The notes below the pieces were generated by a model that did not search any database, was not told the origin of the DNA, and was given only the letters and a program-made list of their open reading frames with translations. Shown here one piece after another: positions 37,663 to 41,149 of a DNA stretch of 41,149 bases. A program made the translations under genes and the position numbers. The DNA comes from Streptomyces sp. A0958 (GTDB lineage: Bacteria; Actinomycetota; Actinomycetes; Streptomycetales; Streptomycetaceae), in contig NZ_SSBK01000048.1 of assembly GCF_004795035.1 (NCBI RefSeq), positions 1-41,149 on the forward strand, read 5' to 3'. How positions within the stretch are numbered: the first letter of the stretch is position 1; each line of letters opens with the position of its first letter.

Positions 37663-39300
37663 ATGGCGGGGAGCGGAGGGGCACGGTCCGGTGGCGGCCG
37701 AGGGGGCGGCATCCCCGACGGCCTGCTCGTCGGTCTGCTCGCCTTCCTCCTCGGGCTCACCCTGCTGGTCTGGGTGGCCACCGGGCTCGCCGGACTCCTC
37801 GCGCACGGAGCCTGGCCCGACGGCGTCACGCTGACCGAGACCCCGCTGGCGCTCCGCCGGCTCATGGGAGCCCCGCACGACCTGCCCACCGCCTGGCCGA
37901 ACACACCGCCGGGCGAGCTCTCCGGGTACGGGCTGTTCTGGGGCCTGCTCATCGGCGAACTGATGGTGCTCGTGGTGCTGGTGGTGTTCGTGATGGGCGT
38001 TGTCACCCGCTGGCGCGCCGTACACGCCCGCCAGCGCGCCGAATGGCTGGAGCAGCAGGAGCAGCTGCGCCGGGCGGAGCGTTCGCAGCACGGGGAGCGG
38101 CAGGCGGAGGGGGCGGCGCGCAGCCGCCGTGGCAAGCGCGAGGAGTACGCCCACGAGGCGGCGCTCCCCGCCCCCGGACCGCCCCCGGAGCCCACCCTCG
38201 CAGTCCCCGGCCCCACAGTGCCCGCCCCCACAGAACACGTCACCGAAGCCGCGCCGAAGTCAAAGGCAGCGACAGAGACGGCATCCCTGAACGCCCCGAA
38301 GCCCGGCAACCTCACCACCCCCATGCCGACCGCCATCCCCGTGACGACCGCCGTCCCCTCCCCGCGCACCCCGCTCGTCGTCTACGGCCCCGCCGCCACC
38401 CGTCGGCCCACCGCCGTCCAGGCCATCCACGAAGCCGACGGACCCGTGCTCGTCGTGACCTCCGACCCCAGCGTCTGGGCCGAGACGAAGGACGCGCGCG
38501 CCAAGCTGGGCCCGGTCCTCGTCTACGACCCCGGCCACTTCTGCGACACCCCGGCCAGGCTGCACTGGGCGCCCACCGCCGGATGCGAGCAGCCCGACCG
38601 GGCGGCGGCCCGCGCCACCGCGCTGCTCGCCCCGGTGCGGCCGCAGGCCCGTATCGACGCGGCGACGGCCGACACCGCCGAGACCCTGCTGCGCTGCTGG
38701 CTGCACGCCGCCGCCATCGACGGCCGCCCCTTCCGCCAGGTCCACCGCTGGGCCCTCGGCGGCAGCGCCCACGAACCGGTCCGCCTGCTCCGCACCCACC
38801 CGAAGGCGGCGCCCGGACTCGCCGGGCTGCTGGAGTCCGCGCTCACCGCCCACCCCGAACGCCGCGAGATGGCACAGGAGCTGAACGTACGGGCCTTCGG
38901 CGCCCTCTCCTCCGTCCACATCCGGGATGCCTGCACACCAAATCGAGCAGATACGCTGGCATTGAATTCTTTTGTGGACGAAGGGGGCAGCCTCTATGTG
39001 GTGGGTGAACCCATCGAGACCCCGCGATCCGGTCCGGGGGCCATGCCCCTGCTCACCGCGCTCGCCTCAGACGTGGTCGAGCACGGCCGCCGCATGGCCG
39101 CACGGTCATCCGACGGCCGGCTCGACCCACCAATGACACTCGTCCTGGACGACGTCGCGGCCGTCGCGCCGCTGCCCCGACTGCCGGAGCTGCTGACGAC
39201 CGGCCAGGCCCAGGGCCTGTCGACCGTAGCGCTGCTCCGCTCCCCCGAACAGGCCCGCTCCCACTGGCCGCAGCAGCTCAGAACATCCCCGACCCTCTGA
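37663..39300 (+). CDS. VirD4/TraG-like coupling protein with degenerate P-loop
   Basis: A 545-residue protein with two N-terminal membrane helices (20-46 and 90-114), a charged coiled-coil stretch (118-150, RQRAEWLEQQEQLRRAERSQ), a Pro/Thr-rich linker to about 235, and a coupling-protein-like domain. The hallmark is MTLVLDDVAAVAPLPRLPEL (residues 491-510) plus LLTTGQAQGLSTVALLRSPEQARSHWP, matching the Walker B region of VirD4/TraG proteins. At the position of Walker A the sequence is VVYGPAATRRPTAV (near 239), which lacks the GKS/T signature. The protein also stops just after the EQARSHWP motif, where family members usually continue about 100 residues. A local A/T-rich patch lies at 38935-38985. 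It may be a structural, non-ATPase relative. Confidence 0.8.
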   Translation: MAGSGGARSGGGRGGGIPDGLLVGLLAFLLGLTLLVWVATGLAGLLAHGAWPDGVTLTETPLALRRLMGAPHDLPTAWPNTPPGELSGYGLFWGLLIGELMVLVVLVVFVMGVVTRWRAVHARQRAEWLEQQEQLRRAERSQHGERQAEGAARSRRGKREEYAHEAALPAPGPPPEPTLAVPGPTVPAPTEHVTEAAPKSKAATETASLNAPKPGNLTTPMPTAIPVTTAVPSPRTPLVVYGPAATRRPTAVQAIHEADGPVLVVTSDPSVWAETKDARAKLGPVLVYDPGHFCDTPARLHWAPTAGCEQPDRAAARATALLAPVRPQARIDAATADTAETLLRCWLHAAAIDGRPFRQVHRWALGGSAHEPVRLLRTHPKAAPGLAGLLESALTAHPERREMAQELNVRAFGALSSVHIRDACTPNRADTLALNSFVDEGGSLYVVGEPIETPRSGPGAMPLLTALASDVVEHGRRMAARSSDGRLDPPMTLVLDDVAAVAPLPRLPELLTTGQAQGLSTVALLRSPEQARSHWPQQLRTSPTL

Positions 39301-39444
39301 CCGAACGGACCCCACCGGAGAGCCCTCCCACCGGACAGGCCTTCCGCCAGGCCGCCCCTCCGACCGGCAACCCACGTCGGCGAACGGCGCACTCAACAGG
39401 CGACGCACTCTCACAGACGGCGCACTCCCACAGACGGCACACCC

Positions 39445-40002
39445 CTACGGGCGCGCCACCGCGTACTCCAGCTCACGGGCCGTCGGGTCGCCCGGCATGG
39501 GCACCGTCTCCCCGGTCGGCGTGAAGCCGATCCGGCGGTAGAAGGCCGCGGCGCGCGGATTGTCCTCGTGCACGTACAGCCGTACGCGCTCCAGCCGCGG
39601 ATCGTCCAGCGACCACGACCACTCCAGAGCGGCCCGGAACAGCGCATCGGCCACGCCCGCGCCCCGCGCCTCGGGCCGTACGAACACACCGACCACGTGG
39701 CCCTGGTTGATCGGGGCCACGTCACCGAACCCCGCCTCGTCGTCCGGCCGTTCGACGAGCACGGTCACCGAGCCCGCCCAACGGCCGTCCGGGTCCTCGG
39801 CGACGAACTGCCGCACCGCGCCCGCACCCTCATCGGACGCATCGGCCGTCTGTTCCCGCCAGGCGTCGTCGGAGCGCTTCAGGCCCTGTTCGTACGTCTC
39901 CAGGAACGCCACCGGAGCAACCGGGTCCTGCAGGGCGGCCAGCCGGAGCTCCTTCGCCGGCTGCCAATCGTCGGCGCGCACCGGCCGTATCACGTAGTCC
40001 AT
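39445..40002 (-). CDS. GNAT family N-acetyltransferase
   Basis: A 185-residue GNAT enzyme that would transfer an acetyl group from acetyl-CoA to an amine. The fold is visible as MDYVIRPVRADDWQPAKELRLAAL, the beta-strand pair RWAGSVTVLVERP, GHVVGVFVRPEARGAGVADALFRAALEWS with the acetyl-CoA loop RPEARGAGVA (near residue 118), and RVRLYVHEDNPRAAAFYRRIGFTPTGE. ATG 40002 is preferred over 40044, which adds 14 residues without conservation. It faces the T4SS-like operon, with 144 bp between stops that show no strong hairpin. The substrate is unknown. Confidence 0.88.
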   Translation of the reverse strand: MDYVIRPVRADDWQPAKELRLAALQDPVAPVAFLETYEQGLKRSDDAWREQTADASDEGAGAVRQFVAEDPDGRWAGSVTVLVERPDDEAGFGDVAPINQGHVVGVFVRPEARGAGVADALFRAALEWSWSLDDPRLERVRLYVHEDNPRAAAFYRRIGFTPTGETVPMPGDPTARELEYAVARP

Positions 40003-40145
40003 GCAGTGATCTTGGCCCGCACTCCTGTGACCGCGCAAACGCATTGCCCCGGGCGGCCGATGTCGTACCCCGGTACTGCGCGGGCCCGCATGTCCCGCCC
40101 CCGGTCCGACGCCCGGGCGCCCGCCCGCTCCGTAGCGTCGGCCGT

Positions 40146-40402
40146 ATGATCAGGGTCCACGCACTCACCAAACGCTACGGCGACACCACCGTCGTCCAGG
40201 ACCTCGACTTCACCGTCCGCCCGGGCACGGTCACCGGCTGCTCCGTCGCCGGGTAACGGATCAAGGGGTTCTCACTCGGCATGGGCCAACGCCTCGGCAT
40301 CGCCGCGGCCCTGCTCGGCGACCGGGCGGCCCTGATCCTGGACGAACCGGTCAACGGCCTCGACCCGGAGGGCGTCCTGTGGATTCGCAACCTGCTCAGG
40401 TC
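40146..40402 (+). pseudogene. ABC transporter ATPase remnant lacking Walker A
   Basis: ATG 40146 opens MIRVHALTKRYGDTTVVQDLDFTVRPGTVTG, the N-terminus of an ABC-2 (daunorubicin-resistance type) ATPase, but the sequence then reads CSVAG and stops at TAA 40254. In the same frame it resumes with RIKGFSLGMGQRLGIAAALL, Walker B AALILDEPVNGLDPEG and VLWIRNLLR. The Walker A region (FLGPNGAGKST) and about 80 residues after it are missing, consistent with an internal deletion that left a stop at the join. Not functional. Confidence 0.85.
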
Positions 40403-40404
40403 CG

Positions 40405-40645
40405 GCCCAGGCACTGGACGCCATCGGCACCACCAGCCGCCAGGCCCTGGCGGAGCTCCGCCGCCTGCTCGGGGTGTTGCGCGACCAGCCTGAGGACGCC
40501 GAGCGCACTCCGCAGCCGACTCCGGACGACATGGACGCGCTGCTGGAGGGCGTACGGCGGGCCGGTCTGGCCGTGCGTCTACGGGTGGGCGGGACGCCGC
40601 CGGCCGTACCGCCCACCCCGGGGCGTCAGCTAACGGTCTACCGGG
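40405..40645 (+). pseudogene. NarL-type histidine kinase fragment (dimerisation and start of ATPase domain)
   Basis: In a frame shifted from the ATPase remnant, AQALDAIGTTSRQALAELRRLLGVLRDQPED and DDMDALLEGVRRAGLAVRL, then TPPAVPPTPGRQLTVYRVVQ, match the DHp-to-HATPase linker of NarL-family sensor kinases. The His-bearing helix start is present only from its second half and the HATPase domain is cut immediately after YRVVQ. It is joined without a gap to the ABC remnant on the left and to the response-regulator fragment on the right. Confidence 0.82.
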
Positions 40646-40963
40646 TGGTGCAGCGGCGGCGACGCAGTGGTCGCCCCGAGCCTGACTCGCCGTCTCCTGG
40701 ACGCGTACGTACAGCACTCGCCGGCCGCCCCGGGCGAACCGGCCCCGCACGATCCCCGTATCGCCGCTCTCACCGGCCGCGAGCGGGGAATCCTCACGGT
40801 CATCGGCCGGGGCTGGGCCAATTCCGAAATCTCCGAGCGCCTGCATCTCGCCGACTCGACCGTGAAGACCCATGTCTCCCGCATCCTCGCGAAGACGGGC
40901 TCCAGAGACCGCGTCCAGGCGGTGATCCTGGCGTGCGACACGCACTTGGTCACCGCAGGGTGA
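40646..40963 (+). pseudogene. LuxR/NarL response regulator fragment (output domain only)
   Basis: In a third frame the sequence reads GDAVVAPSLTRRLLDAYVQHS, a linker, then the LuxR helix-turn-helix: LTGRERGILTVIGRGWANSEISERLHLADSTVKTHVSRILAKTG, ending QAVILACDTHLVTAG with TGA at 40961. A start GTG at 40667 could still give a 98-residue DNA-binding protein. The receiver domain with its phospho-acceptor Asp is missing. The join with the kinase fragment is at about 40645. It lies 60 bp from the 5S rRNA gene's 3' end. Confidence 0.85.
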
Positions 40964-40980
40964 GACCCTGGTAAACGCAG

Positions 40981-41011
40981 AAAAGCCCCGTGCCAGAGGC
41001 ACGGGGCTTTT
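40981..41011 (-). terminator. rRNA operon terminator
   Basis: AAAAGCCCCGTGCC (40981-40994) pairs perfectly with GGCACGGGGCTTTT (40998-41011) around a 3-base loop. Read leftward it gives a 14-bp stem with a U-run directly after the 5S rRNA gene, the classic rrn terminator. Confidence 0.93.
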
Positions 41012-41022
41012 CCACAATGATT

Positions 41023-41141
41023 GTTCGGCGGCGTCCTACTCTCCCACAGGGTCCCCCCTGCAGTACCATCGGCGCTGAAAGGCTTAGCTTCCGGGTTCGG
41101 AATGTAACCGGGCGTTTCCCTAACGCAATGACCACCGAAAC
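41023..41141 (-). rRNA. rrf: 5S ribosomal RNA
   Basis: The minus strand from 41141 reads GTTTCGGTGGTCATTGCGTT and continues with CGCCCGGTTACATTCCGAAC, CCGGAAGCTAAGCC, GCCGATGGTACTGC and GGGAGAGTAGGACGCCGCCG, the conserved 5S helices of Streptomyces. The ends pair (GTTTCGG with CCGAAC). A terminator follows. The 23S and 16S genes expected upstream would lie beyond the right edge of the window. Confidence 0.96.
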
Positions 41142-41149
41142 ACTATGAA

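Overview
The window reads as a chromosomal segment of a Streptomyces (or very close actinomycete). Coding third positions are strongly G/C, GTG and TTG starts are common, a mycothiol biosynthesis gene is present, a PhoP-type PHO box precedes pstS, a CsoR gene carries its typical operator, and the right edge holds a 5S rRNA gene. The order mshD / GntR-ABC / ppk-CHAD-Nudix / pstSCAB / pit-DUF47 / csoR resembles, from memory, the S. coelicolor SCO415x-SCO413x region.

Layout. 1-2.45 kb: the edge of an IS3-like element, then an ABC transporter pair and a small secreted protein on the minus strand, in which the permease and the secreted protein show apparent N-terminal frameshifts. 2.48-5.87 kb: mshD, then a YtrA-type GntR regulator with a perfect palindromic operator and its ABC ATPase/permease. 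6.1-15.9 kb: a phosphate and polyphosphate block, with polyphosphate kinase, CHAD and Nudix proteins co-directional with PHO-box-driven pstS-pstC-pstA-pstB, and convergent pit plus its DUF47 (PhoU-like) partner. 16-21.3 kb: csoR, small proteins, a lipoprotein, a Tat-exported FAD oxidoreductase, a PAP2 phosphatase and two large tandem-repeat spacers. 21.5-25.3 kb: a minus-strand set of an SLT-NlpC/P60 cell-wall hydrolase, a small lipoprotein, a DUF1023 alpha/beta-hydrolase with a WXG-like N-terminus, and a small helical partner; GC content falls sharply in the hydrolase C-terminal half and the lipoprotein. 25.5-31.5 kb: accessory and decaying genes (an interrupted HEAT-like gene, an LtrA remnant) plus a DUF4232 lipoprotein, VOC, AraC and DUF402 genes. 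31.6-39.3 kb: a six-gene type IV secretion-like operon (VirB2-like, VirB8/TcpC-like, VirB6/TrbL-like, SCO6880 family, VirB4-like ATPase, VirD4/TraG-like protein) without a visible relaxase. 39.4-41.1 kb: a GNAT gene, three fused remnants of an ABC/two-component locus, and a 5S rRNA gene with its terminator, read leftward.

The two most interesting parts are the orphan T4SS-like operon together with the nearby toxin-like DUF1023 module and wall hydrolase, and the chimeric base composition of the DUF1023 gene, which looks like C-terminal domain replacement along with a candidate immunity lipoprotein. No database or folding program was run. Family calls rest on motifs read by eye.
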